Assembly: GCA_012963895.1 (NCBI GenBank)
Contig: DTUW01000059.1
Location: 1 to 8,433, forward strand
Reading direction: 5' to 3'
DNA length: 8,433 bases
From: Campylobacterales bacterium
GTDB taxonomy: Bacteria; Campylobacterota; Campylobacteria; Campylobacterales; Thiovulaceae
The translations under genes were made by a program, and so were the position numbers. Shown piece by piece: positions 1 through 7,341 of this stretch; within the stretch, counting starts at the first letter, position 1, and each line of letters starts with the position of its first letter. The notes beneath the pieces are model-generated. The model worked only from the letters and a program-made list of their open reading frames with translations, searched no databases and was not told the DNA's origin.

Positions 1-92
1 CTGAAATATAAATTTATGTAAATTTTAAACTTTTCTTAATTAAAATTCTCTGAAAATCGAAAATAGCGAAATATGGTAGATATGTATAAATT

Positions 93-2702
93 CTATTTAA
101 GCTCTCCCCACCTAAAACCACTTTTGCTATTGACAACTAGCGGAACATTGAGGGGATAAACATTTTCCATAATATCTCTAAACTTCTCACTATATACCTC
201 TATATATTCTGTTTTAACTTCAAAAAGTAATTCATCGTGAATTTGCAAAAGTAGTTTTGCTTCTAATCTCTCTTCTTTGATGAATTCATCAATTTGAACC
301 ATTGCTAATTTGACAATATCAGCAGTTGAACCTTGAAACAAGGTGTTGAAAGCTTCTCTGTAATTGATATTTTTCTCTTTCTTAGATGTTGGAGGTTGGA
401 AATATCTTTTTCGCTTTAATAGAGTTTCAACATAGAGATTGCTATCAAACTCTTGAAAAAATTCATCTTTGAATTTCAACAAATTTGGAAACATTTGGAA
501 ATAGTTTCCCAATATCTCTTTGGCTTCTTGCTCCTTGATTTGAAGAGTTGAAGCTAACTTTTTATATCCCATTCCATAAATCAATCCAAAATTGACAACC
601 TTCGAAACTCGTCTATCTACATGTAGTCGTTCAGCTACAATAGAATGTATATCCTTGTTTTGTTGAAACAAGTTGATAAAATCTTCATCATTTGAGAAAT
701 GGGCTAGTAGTCTCAACTCTATTTGAGAATAGTCCAGAGAAAGTAGGCTATATCCACTACTCGCAGTAAAAATATTTCGAATAGTGCTATCAACCGGTAT
801 ATTTTGTAAATTTGGATTTTGACTACTAAATCTACCCGTAGCTGTTCCAGTTTGTTTAAATGTAGTGTGGATTTTGCCTACTGCTCCACGACTTTTCAAA
901 GGTCGTATATAGGTCGATAGTAGTTTGGATAATTTTCTATATGTTAGTAATCTCTCTACTATTGGGTATTTATTTGCAAAACTACTCAATGTAACCTCAT
1001 CGGTTTTCCTATTTCTATTGGGTATCTGCAATTTTCCATAAAAAATATCTGCTACCTGTTTTGGAGAGTTTAGGTTGAACTCCTCTCCTGCAAATTGGTA
1101 AATGGTCTCTTCAACCTCTTTAATATCTCTCTCTATCTCTTTTTCTAATTTGGATAGATATTCCATATCTACCGATATACCCTCTCTCTCCATTTGAAAT
1201 AGGAGATTAGATATTTTGCTCTCGAACTCTATCCCCAATTTGAAAAGGTATTCAGGCAACCTGTTTTGCAACTCTAAAAATAGTCGCAAAGTGATTACTG
1301 CATCTTCAACCCCATATTTTGAAGCTACTCCAATATCTACATTTGAAAAGTTTTCACCTTTGGAAACTATATCCCTAAATTTGGTCTTTTTGTATTTCAA
1401 AAATTTATATGAAAGCTCATCGAGAGATAGCCGATTGGAGGGATTGAAAAGCCAAGCTAAAATCATTGTATCCCCAAAGATTGGCAATTCCAGTTGGAAA
1501 GAGTTGTATATCACATGTTTATCAAACTTTATATTGTGTCCTATAACTTTGAACCTCTGAAACCTCTCTATTGCTGGAATCAGTTCCTCTATCTCTATCT
1601 GTTTTCCAACACCTAAATAGTTATGATTTATTGGAATGTAATATCCCCTATCTATTTCATAGCTGAAACTAAATCCAACTATCTTACTATTCCATGTATC
1701 TATATCTGTGGTCTCTGTATCAAATGCAACTACTGCACCATCTTCAATATTGGAGACTATCTGTTCAAGCTCTTCTATATCTGTAATAGTAACTATCTGG
1801 AACTTGAAATTCTTCTCCTCTTTCGATTCTATATATTCCTTTGGTAAGACCCCTTTTTTGATTAGATATTTCAGAGCTGAATCTATCTCATACCGAACCA
1901 AGTCATCTACTATATCTAATAGTGGCTCTTTGGAAAGTGATGAGGTAGTGTGTATATTGGGGATTTCCAAATCTGTTCTAAGGGTAACCAAATCGAGAGA
2001 TTGATAAGCAGATTCCCGACCTTGTTCCAATTTCTTTTGAATCTGTTTCGGTATTTTGTCTAAATTTTGGTAGATACTATCTAAGGAATGGAATTGGCTC
2101 AATAGCTTTACAGCCCATTTTGGACCTATTCCGGGAACTCCTGGAATATTATCAACCCTATCCCCGACCAAAGATTGGTAGTAGATAAATTGAGATGGCG
2201 GAACTCCAAATTTTTTCACAACCTCATCAGAGCTAAAAATATTCATTGTAGAGGGTTTGATAATATGGATAGAGCTACTCAAAAGTTGAATAAAATCTTT
2301 ATCCTCTGAAAGAATATAGACCTGATAGCCCTTCTTAGAATATGCAACAGCGGTTGAAGCGATAACATCATCAGCTTCATAGTCTTCAAGTTGCAATATA
2401 GAAAAATTCATCTTTTCGAGCCATGAAATAATGGTATCTACCTGTTGGCGAAAATCTTCGGGTGCATCGCTTCTATTGGACTTGTAGTTTTCAGATATGG
2501 ATTTTCTAAAATTGGTTTTACTTTCGAGAGCAAAGAGAAGATTTTGAATTGAAAAGACTTTTTGAAGTTGCTGAATGAGTTTAGTAAAACCTGTAAGTAG
2601 ATTTGTTGGCTTTCCATCACGATTATAGAGAGGAGGGATAGCATAGTATGTTCTAAATAGAAAATTCATAGTATCGATGATATATATCTTTTTTGCTTCC
2701 AT
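93..2702 (-). CDS. polA: DNA polymerase I with 5'-nuclease, proofreading and polymerase domains
   Basis: Family A DNA polymerase I (869 aa; E. coli 928 aa), which fills gaps and removes RNA primers in replication and repair. The 5'-nuclease domain is about residues 1-290: D10, the acidic EADD cluster at 109-112, D134/D136, D181/D184, and a helix-hairpin-helix beginning DNIPGVPGIG. The 3'-5' exonuclease domain is about 300-490 with all motifs intact: D328/E330, N390/D394 and Y463/D467, so proofreading is probably active. The polymerase domain shows GTATGRFSSQNPNLQN (619-634), motif A SLDYSQIELR with D657, O helix R697/K701/F705/Y709, and motif C QIHDELLFEV with H822/D823/E824. F705 sits where E. 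coli has F762, predicting discrimination against dideoxynucleotides. The ATG at 2702 follows AAGGA at a 6-nt spacing. The loop before the O helix is shorter than in E. coli. It is transcribed divergently from glmM. Confidence 0.97.
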   Translation of the reverse strand: MEAKKIYIIDTMNFLFRTYYAIPPLYNRDGKPTNLLTGFTKLIQQLQKVFSIQNLLFALESKTNFRKSISENYKSNRSDAPEDFRQQVDTIISWLEKMNFSILQLEDYEADDVIASTAVAYSKKGYQVYILSEDKDFIQLLSSSIHIIKPSTMNIFSSDEVVKKFGVPPSQFIYYQSLVGDRVDNIPGVPGIGPKWAVKLLSQFHSLDSIYQNLDKIPKQIQKKLEQGRESAYQSLDLVTLRTDLEIPNIHTTSSLSKEPLLDIVDDLVRYEIDSALKYLIKKGVLPKEYIESKEEKNFKFQIVTITDIEELEQIVSNIEDGAVVAFDTETTDIDTWNSKIVGFSFSYEIDRGYYIPINHNYLGVGKQIEIEELIPAIERFQRFKVIGHNIKFDKHVIYNSFQLELPIFGDTMILAWLFNPSNRLSLDELSYKFLKYKKTKFRDIVSKGENFSNVDIGVASKYGVEDAVITLRLFLELQNRLPEYLFKLGIEFESKISNLLFQMEREGISVDMEYLSKLEKEIERDIKEVEETIYQFAGEEFNLNSPKQVADIFYGKLQIPNRNRKTDEVTLSSFANKYPIVERLLTYRKLSKLLSTYIRPLKSRGAVGKIHTTFKQTGTATGRFSSQNPNLQNIPVDSTIRNIFTASSGYSLLSLDYSQIELRLLAHFSNDEDFINLFQQNKDIHSIVAERLHVDRRVSKVVNFGLIYGMGYKKLASTLQIKEQEAKEILGNYFQMFPNLLKFKDEFFQEFDSNLYVETLLKRKRYFQPPTSKKEKNINYREAFNTLFQGSTADIVKLAMVQIDEFIKEERLEAKLLLQIHDELLFEVKTEYIEVYSEKFRDIMENVYPLNVPLVVNSKSGFRWGELK

Positions 2703-2708
2703 ACATAT

Positions 2709-2713
2709 TCCTT
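2709..2713 (-). promoter_or_regulatory. Ribosome binding site of polA
   Basis: On the minus strand AAGGA lies 6 nt upstream of the ATG at 2702. It supports that start over the internal ATG twelve codons downstream, and the chosen start keeps the conserved N-terminal Asp motif (IYIIDTMNFLF). Confidence 0.75.
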
Positions 2714-2780
2714 TTTGGAGTAAATATTATTACAAATTTCCATGTAGCTATTTCGTTATATTTCTAATCTTGAAAATTGA

Positions 2781-2786
2781 TAGGAG
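2781..2786 (+). promoter_or_regulatory. Ribosome binding site that fixes the glmM GTG start
   Basis: TAGGAG lies 7 nt upstream of GTG 2794. It decides the start against an in-frame ATG at 2677, which would add 39 non-conserved residues and run into the polA coding region on the other strand. Confidence 0.8.
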
Positions 2787-2793
2787 TTATAAA

Positions 2794-4137
2794 GTGAGAC
2801 TATTTGGGACTGATGGAGTTCGTGGAAAGGCTGGAAAGTTTCTAAATTCAGAAAAGGCACTAAGAATTGCAATGGCTGCTGGTATCTATTTTAAGAGGAG
2901 AGGAGGAAAGACTGGACGAATTCTACTCGGAAAAGATACAAGATTGAGCGGATATATGATTGAGACAGCGATAGTTAGTGGATTAACAGCAGTTGGATAT
3001 GATGTAATTCAGATAGGACCTCTGCCAACTCCTGCCATCGCATTTCTTACAGAGGATATGCGGTGTGATGCTGGTATTATGATAAGTGCGAGTCATAACC
3101 ATTTTAGCGACAACGGAATAAAGTTTTTCGATTCACAAGGGAATAAGTTATCTGAAAAGATAGAGAGAGAGATAGAGGAAATCTACTACAACGATGAACT
3201 AATTTCCAAATATCAACAGACAGACGATAAGATAGGTTCATCAGAGCGGATAGATGATGTAATTGGAAGATATATCGTTCAACTGAAACACTCTTTTCCT
3301 AAAAGAATTACACTAAAAGGGTTAAGGGTCGTTTTAGATACTGCTAACGGTGCAGGGTATAAAGTAGGTCCAACGGTTCTAAGAGAGTTAGGGGCAGAGG
3401 TGATTACTATCAATAACGAACCAAACGGAAAGAATATCAATGACAACTGCGGGGCTCTCTATCCAAAGAACCTAGCAAAAGAGGTTAGAAAATTTAGGGC
3501 TGATATAGGGGTAGCATTAGATGGAGATGCTGATAGAGTTGTGATAGTTGATGAAGAGGGTGAACCGGTTCACGGAGACCACCTCATCGGGGCATTAGCA
3601 AAATATCTAAATGATGAGGGGCAGTTGGTAAATGGTTGTATAGTAGTTACAACTATGAGCAATCAGGGATTGGAAAAGTTTCTAAATAGTCAAGGGTTGA
3701 AGCTATACCGTTCCAATGTTGGAGATAAATATGTATTAGAGATGATGAGGGATAAGAGGTGCAATTTTGGAGGCGAACAGAGTGGCCATATTGTAATATC
3801 AGATTTTGCAAAGACAGGGGACGGGCTAATTACAGCTCTACAAGTTTTAGCATATTTGAGAATATCGGGGAAAAAAGCTAGTGAAATTTTGCGACCATTC
3901 AAACTCTATCCACAACTCCAAACAAATATCCGGATATCTAAAAAGATTCCATTAGAGAAGATAGATGGATTTGCAAAGATAGAGAAGCAATTGGAGAAAT
4001 TACAAATTAGAAAAGTTATCAGGTATTCAGGAACAGAGAACCTATTACGAGTTCTATTAGAGGGAGAGGATATAGCTAAACTTGAAAAGCAGATGAAAAT
4101 AGTAGTTGAGTTTTTGAATAAGGCACTCAATGGCTAA
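2794..4137 (+). CDS. glmM: Phosphoglucosamine mutase
   Basis: GlmM interconverts glucosamine-6-phosphate and glucosamine-1-phosphate in the cytoplasm, on the way to UDP-GlcNAc for peptidoglycan and LPS. The 447-aa product from GTG 2794 has the usual family length (about 445). It begins MRLFGTDGVRG, the conserved N-terminus. The catalytic phosphoserine is S100 in ISASHN. The metal loop DGDADR holds D243, D245 and D247. The sugar-binding loop GGEQSGH spans 326-332, and the C-terminal phosphate-binding loop RYSGTEN spans 410-416. GlmM rather than a phosphoglucomutase/phosphomannomutase is favoured by length, by the start motif and by the neighbouring lspA, an arrangement known in Helicobacter and Campylobacter. 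It is the first gene of the rightward run, and its last 8 nt overlap lspA, suggesting translational coupling. Confidence 0.97.
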   Translation: MRLFGTDGVRGKAGKFLNSEKALRIAMAAGIYFKRRGGKTGRILLGKDTRLSGYMIETAIVSGLTAVGYDVIQIGPLPTPAIAFLTEDMRCDAGIMISASHNHFSDNGIKFFDSQGNKLSEKIEREIEEIYYNDELISKYQQTDDKIGSSERIDDVIGRYIVQLKHSFPKRITLKGLRVVLDTANGAGYKVGPTVLRELGAEVITINNEPNGKNINDNCGALYPKNLAKEVRKFRADIGVALDGDADRVVIVDEEGEPVHGDHLIGALAKYLNDEGQLVNGCIVVTTMSNQGLEKFLNSQGLKLYRSNVGDKYVLEMMRDKRCNFGGEQSGHIVISDFAKTGDGLITALQVLAYLRISGKKASEILRPFKLYPQLQTNIRISKKIPLEKIDGFAKIEKQLEKLQIRKVIRYSGTENLLRVLLEGEDIAKLEKQMKIVVEFLNKALNG

Positions 4138-4564
4138 ATTCTACCTCTCCATATTTGGATTGCTCTTTGGGGTCATAGTGATAGACCAATATATAAAGTA
4201 TCTATTTGTAGATGGATTTAGATTTGATGGAGAGTGTATATCCCTAACTTTGACCTACAATAGAGGGGTTGCATTCTCTATGTTCTCATTTTTGGAGGAA
4301 AATCTCAAATGGATACAACTTGTCCTATTGGGTGGGGTGATATTCTATATGTGGAAGTATGTAGAAAAGAGATACTATCTACCTGCTTCAATAATTATAG
4401 GAGGTGGCCTCTCCAATATCGCCGATAGGTTTCACTATGGTGGAGTTGTAGATTATGTTTATTGGCATTGTGGATTTGACTTTGCTATTTTCAATTTTGC
4501 TGATGTGATGATAGATATAGGAGTAGCTTGGATATTAGCTCTAAATTGGTTTGAACAAAAATAG
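4130..4564 (+). CDS. lspA: Lipoprotein signal peptidase (signal peptidase II)
   Basis: LspA is the inner-membrane aspartyl peptidase that removes signal peptides from diacylglyceryl-modified prolipoproteins. At 144 aa it is slightly shorter than the E. coli enzyme (164). Conserved features are D19 in the first membrane segment (IDQYIK), the N44 motif NRGVAFS, the first catalytic Asp D99 in NIADR, and the second, D125, in FNFAD. Hydrophobic stretches near 4-19, 61-75, 86-95 and 126-139 fit the expected four transmembrane helices. The ATG at 4130 lies inside the end of glmM and is preceded by AAGG at a 6-nt spacing. The glmM-lspA order is typical of Campylobacterota. A downstream gene in the same run encodes a predicted lipoprotein that could be one of its substrates. 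Confidence 0.97.
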   Translation: MAKFYLSIFGLLFGVIVIDQYIKYLFVDGFRFDGECISLTLTYNRGVAFSMFSFLEENLKWIQLVLLGGVIFYMWKYVEKRYYLPASIIIGGGLSNIADRFHYGGVVDYVYWHCGFDFAIFNFADVMIDIGVAWILALNWFEQK

Positions 4565-4569
4565 GATAT

Positions 4570-4575
4570 AAGGAG
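4570..4575 (+). promoter_or_regulatory. Strong ribosome binding site bearing on the hisS start
   Basis: AAGGAG directly abuts the ATG at 4576, so it cannot serve that codon well. It is 6 nt from TTG 4582 and 9 nt from GTG 4585, which are in the same frame. A weaker AGGA at 4563-4566, overlapping the lspA stop, is 9 nt from the ATG and could serve it instead. Confidence 0.65.
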
Positions 4576-4581
4576 ATGGAT

Positions 4582-5793
4582 TTGGTGAAATCACTTAGAG
4601 GAATGAACGACCTCATCGGAACAGATAGCGAGAAGTTCAACTATATTATCCAAACAGCTTCAAAGATTGCGAAGCAGTATGGTTTTTCATATATCGAAAC
4701 TCCTCTACTAGAAGAGACAGCACTATTTAAAAGGAGTGTTGGAGAGAGTAGCGATATAGTTGGTAAAGAGATGTATCAATTTATAGATAAGGGTAAAAAT
4801 GATGTTTCACTCCGCCCAGAGGGGACTGCTGGGGTTGTTCGAAGCTATATAGAACATAAATTAGATAAAAGAGGCTCAAAAGAGAAATTTTTCTATTATG
4901 GAGCTATGTTCAGATATGAGAGACCTCAAAAAGGGAGACTAAGACTATTTCATCAGTTTGGTTGTGAAAGTTTTGGGGAAAGTTCTGTCTTTGAAGATGC
5001 TTCAATAATTTTGATGATTAGAGATATTTTCGAAGCTCTCGGAATTAGATATAGATTGAAAATAAATTCTCTCGGCTGTTCTCAATGTATGCCGAAATAT
5101 AGAGAGTTGTTAATTACCGATTTGGAGGAGAAAAAAGAGCATTTATGCAATGATTGTAAAAGGAGGATAGAGACCAATCCTATTAGAACTCTTGATTGTA
5201 AGGTAGAGAGCTGTAAAGAGAAGTTGGAAAGTAGCCCTAAGATAACTGATAACCTCTGCGAAACTTGCGATAGAGACTTTACAAAGTTGCAAGAGATACT
5301 AATCCAAAACGGGTTGGAGTTTGAGATAGATAAAAATCTAGTTCGAGGGTTGGATTACTACACCAAAACAGCTTTTGAATTTGTATCTGATGAGGTTGGG
5401 TCTCAAAATGCTATTGCAGGGGGTGGTAGGTATGATAGATTAGTTGAGTTTTTAGGAGGTAAGCCTACCCCTGCGGTTGGATTTGCAATTGGGATAGAGA
5501 GAATTATGGATTTAGTCCAACTTGAAGAGAGAGATTTAGAAGGCTACTATTTTGGAGTGTTGGATAGTGAATATCTCGATACCCTTTTCAATTTGGCATC
5601 TCAAAAGAGACGATGGACAAAAGTCCATATTGAATATAAAAAGAGAAGTTTGAAATCACATCTAAAAAATTGTCTCAAAATGGGATATAGATATTGTGCT
5701 GTTTTGGGTAGTGATGAGGTGGAAAATGGGACTATTTGGGTAAAAGATTTGAAGAATAAAGATGAGGACATTTTTTCACAATCAGATTTTTAG
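4582..5793 (+). CDS. hisS: Histidyl-tRNA synthetase
   Basis: Class II aminoacyl-tRNA synthetase that charges tRNA-His; 403 aa from TTG 4582. Motif 1 lies around residues 39-66 (ETPLLEETALFKRSVGESSD). Motif 2 comprises RPEGTAG (78-84) and the FRYERPQKGRLRLFHQFG stretch (110-127). The HisRS-specific loop is LVRGLDYYTKTAFEF (253-267), with R255. Motif 3 runs from AGGGRYDRL (279-287) to GFAIGIERI (300-308). A short C-terminal anticodon-binding domain follows. Between the motifs are eight cysteines in four pairs (166/169, 189/192, 206/211, 226/229), suggesting a metal-bound insert. TTG is chosen because AAGGAG sits 6 nt upstream and because MVKSLRGMNDL matches the N-terminal length I recall for Campylobacter HisRS. 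ATG 4576 (two residues longer) and GTG 4585 (one shorter) remain possible. The last 32 nt overlap the next gene. Confidence 0.96.
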   Translation: MVKSLRGMNDLIGTDSEKFNYIIQTASKIAKQYGFSYIETPLLEETALFKRSVGESSDIVGKEMYQFIDKGKNDVSLRPEGTAGVVRSYIEHKLDKRGSKEKFFYYGAMFRYERPQKGRLRLFHQFGCESFGESSVFEDASIILMIRDIFEALGIRYRLKINSLGCSQCMPKYRELLITDLEEKKEHLCNDCKRRIETNPIRTLDCKVESCKEKLESSPKITDNLCETCDRDFTKLQEILIQNGLEFEIDKNLVRGLDYYTKTAFEFVSDEVGSQNAIAGGGRYDRLVEFLGGKPTPAVGFAIGIERIMDLVQLEERDLEGYYFGVLDSEYLDTLFNLASQKRRWTKVHIEYKKRSLKSHLKNCLKMGYRYCAVLGSDEVENGTIWVKDLKNKDEDIFSQSDF

Positions 5794-7339
5794 TCTTGTA
5801 GCTATTGCAACAGTTTTTAACGGCTGTTTAGATAGCAATGGAAAAGATAGAGATATTCAAGTATTTGAGAGAAAAAAAGTAAGTTTTTCAACCCCCCAAA
5901 CTAAGAGCCTCTATGCAGGAACACCAAACGACCCCATATATCCCTATCAATGGCATTTGGAAATATTGGAAATAGAAAATATATGGTCAAAATATACAGG
6001 TAAAGGGGTATCGGTAGCTGTGGTTGATAGTGGAGTAGAGGCTCTCCACCCCGACCTATACAACAATATAGATTTCAACAAAAGTTATCGATATTCCGAC
6101 GGCTCTAATGACCCTTCACCAGATAGGAGACAACTTCAAAACGACCCATATACTAATGGACACGGAACAGCTTGTGCAGGAATTATAGGGGCTTCTGGTT
6201 GGAATGGGGAGGGGGTGATAGGAGTAGCTCCGTGTGTCGATATAGTAGGATTGAATCCATTCTCTACCGGGCTTGATGGAGACTTTGAAGATGCATTAGG
6301 TAGATTGGATATAGACATTTCTAACAATAGTTGGGGAGGGGATATTTCCAATGTCCTCTATGATGACCCGCCATCTATGAGAGGAATTGAGCAGGGGATA
6401 AAGTATGGACGACAAGGAAAGGGGATAATATATCTATTTGCATCAGGTAACGAGGGACATAATGCTAACTATTCCACCCTTCACGGCAGTCCATATGTCT
6501 TCAATATTGGAGCTGTTACAAGAGATGGAGAAGTTCCTCTATATTCCAACTTTGGAGACAATATCCTAGTCGTAGCTCCTGCTGGTGATGAATATAGGCT
6601 ATTTCAGAATTGGGGTATCTTTACAACCGATTTGTTAGGAATGGATAAGGGGTTTGATAGTTATCGGATATATACCCCTGTTTTGAGAAAGTATCAGGGA
6701 GACTATACTGGATTTATGAACGGCACCTCATCGGCTGTCCCGGTAGCAAGTGGAGTTGTCGCCCTGATGTTAGAAGCAAATCCCAATCTGACATATAGAG
6801 ATGTGAAATATATACTAATCCATACCGCTATCCCTTGGAATATATATAGACCTGAATATATGTGGAGTAGGAATGGAGCGGGTATTCTCTACTCTCCATA
6901 TTACGGCTTTGGAATTATCAACCCTCCAAAGGCGGTAGAGATGGCTGAGAATTTCGAAACTCTTCCACCTCAACAGGAGGTAACCAAATCCCAAATATCC
7001 AATACTCCTATTCCCGACAATAGTGAAGAGGGTATCACTTCTGAAATAGAGATAGATGAAAGTTTGAAGATTGAACATGTCCAAATTGAGGTAGATATTG
7101 AAGCTGAAAATATCAGTGATATAGATATAGACCTCATTTCCCCAAGTGGAACAGTTAGCAAAATTCTGTTTGACCATCTTATTATAGATGGTAATTTGGA
7201 GGGGTGGATATTCAACTCTTTGAAATTTGTAGATGAAGATTCAAAAGGGATTTGGACAATCAGAGTTGCCGACACATTAGAAGGCTCTTTCAGCTATTTG
7301 AAAAGTTGGAAAATAAGAATTTTAGGACGAAAGGAGTAG
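5762..7339 (+). CDS. Kexin-type S8 serine protease with P-domain, predicted lipoprotein
   Basis: Predicted exported subtilisin-fold endopeptidase (525 aa) of the proprotein convertase/kexin type. The N-terminus has R2, a hydrophobic stretch (about 9-19) and C22 in VFNGC, a plausible but imperfect lipobox (F rather than L at -3). The catalytic domain is about 55-400. The triad is D89 in AVVDSG, H134 in NGHGTACAG and S323 in GTSSAVPVASG, with oxyanion Asn N230 in ASGNEG. A P-domain follows at about 415-522 (PDNSEEGITSEI, LISPSGT, GIWTIRVAD), the module that stabilises kexin/furin-like enzymes. Only about 45 residues precede the catalytic domain after C22, so a conventional inhibitory propeptide seems absent. 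ATG 5762 lies inside hisS and lacks a good Shine-Dalgarno, suggesting coupling to hisS, but it is the only in-frame start that supplies the signal peptide. The substrate is unknown. Confidence 0.92.
   Translation: MRTFFHNQIFSLVAIATVFNGCLDSNGKDRDIQVFERKKVSFSTPQTKSLYAGTPNDPIYPYQWHLEILEIENIWSKYTGKGVSVAVVDSGVEALHPDLYNNIDFNKSYRYSDGSNDPSPDRRQLQNDPYTNGHGTACAGIIGASGWNGEGVIGVAPCVDIVGLNPFSTGLDGDFEDALGRLDIDISNNSWGGDISNVLYDDPPSMRGIEQGIKYGRQGKGIIYLFASGNEGHNANYSTLHGSPYVFNIGAVTRDGEVPLYSNFGDNILVVAPAGDEYRLFQNWGIFTTDLLGMDKGFDSYRIYTPVLRKYQGDYTGFMNGTSSAVPVASGVVALMLEANPNLTYRDVKYILIHTAIPWNIYRPEYMWSRNGAGILYSPYYGFGIINPPKAVEMAENFETLPPQQEVTKSQISNTPIPDNSEEGITSEIEIDESLKIEHVQIEVDIEAENISDIDIDLISPSGTVSKILFDHLIIDGNLEGWIFNSLKFVDEDSKGIWTIRVADTLEGSFSYLKSWKIRILGRKE
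7331..7336 (+). promoter_or_regulatory. Ribosome binding site of the exported EEP-family gene
   Basis: AAGGAG lies 5 nt upstream of ATG 7342, within the last codons of the protease gene. It decides against the longer in-frame start at ATG 7252, whose 30 extra residues overlap the P-domain coding region and would bury the signal peptide. Confidence 0.8.
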
Positions 7340-7341
7340 AT

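Larger units (their letters stand above)
2703..2793. promoter_or_regulatory. Divergent intergenic region, probable promoters of polA and the glmM operon
   Basis: This 91-nt AT-rich spacer separates the divergent polA and glmM starts, so it must hold polA's promoter and most likely that of the rightward operon. Possible -10 elements are TATATT at 2757-2762 on the plus strand and the AT run TAATAAT at 2726-2732 on the minus strand, preceded by TG at 2733-2734. I see no convincing -35 box for either, which would fit the weak -35 usage known for Campylobacterota sigma-70 promoters. No operator or riboswitch is evident. The assignment rests mainly on gene arrangement; the individual boxes are guesses. 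Confidence 0.45.

Noticed and set aside
1..92. AT-only inverted repeats downstream of polA (AAATTTA/TAAATTT at 10-25; AATTTTAA/TTAAAATT at 21-47) as a polA terminator
   Set aside because: The stems contain no G or C and such repeats are expected by chance in this AT-rich stretch. I see no gene or convincing terminator in these 92 bases.
1216..2004. Plus-strand open frames opposite polA (1216-1560, 1623-1847, 1708-2004)
   Set aside because: They are antisense to conserved polymerase coding sequence, resemble no known protein and have no convincing ribosome binding sites.
2677..2793. 39-residue N-terminal extension of GlmM from ATG 2677
   Set aside because: The extension overlaps polA coding sequence on the other strand, has no conserved sequence and makes the protein too long. 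GTG 2794 with TAGGAG gives the family-typical length and N-terminus.
6136..7275. Minus-strand open frames opposite the protease gene
   Set aside because: They are shadows of a gene with intact catalytic and P-domain motifs, and the predicted peptides show no recognisable domain.
7252..7341. 30-residue N-terminal extension of the EEP protein from ATG 7252
   Set aside because: It lies in the P-domain coding region and would place the signal peptide internally. ATG 7342 has AAGGAG at a 5-nt spacing and begins directly with the signal peptide.
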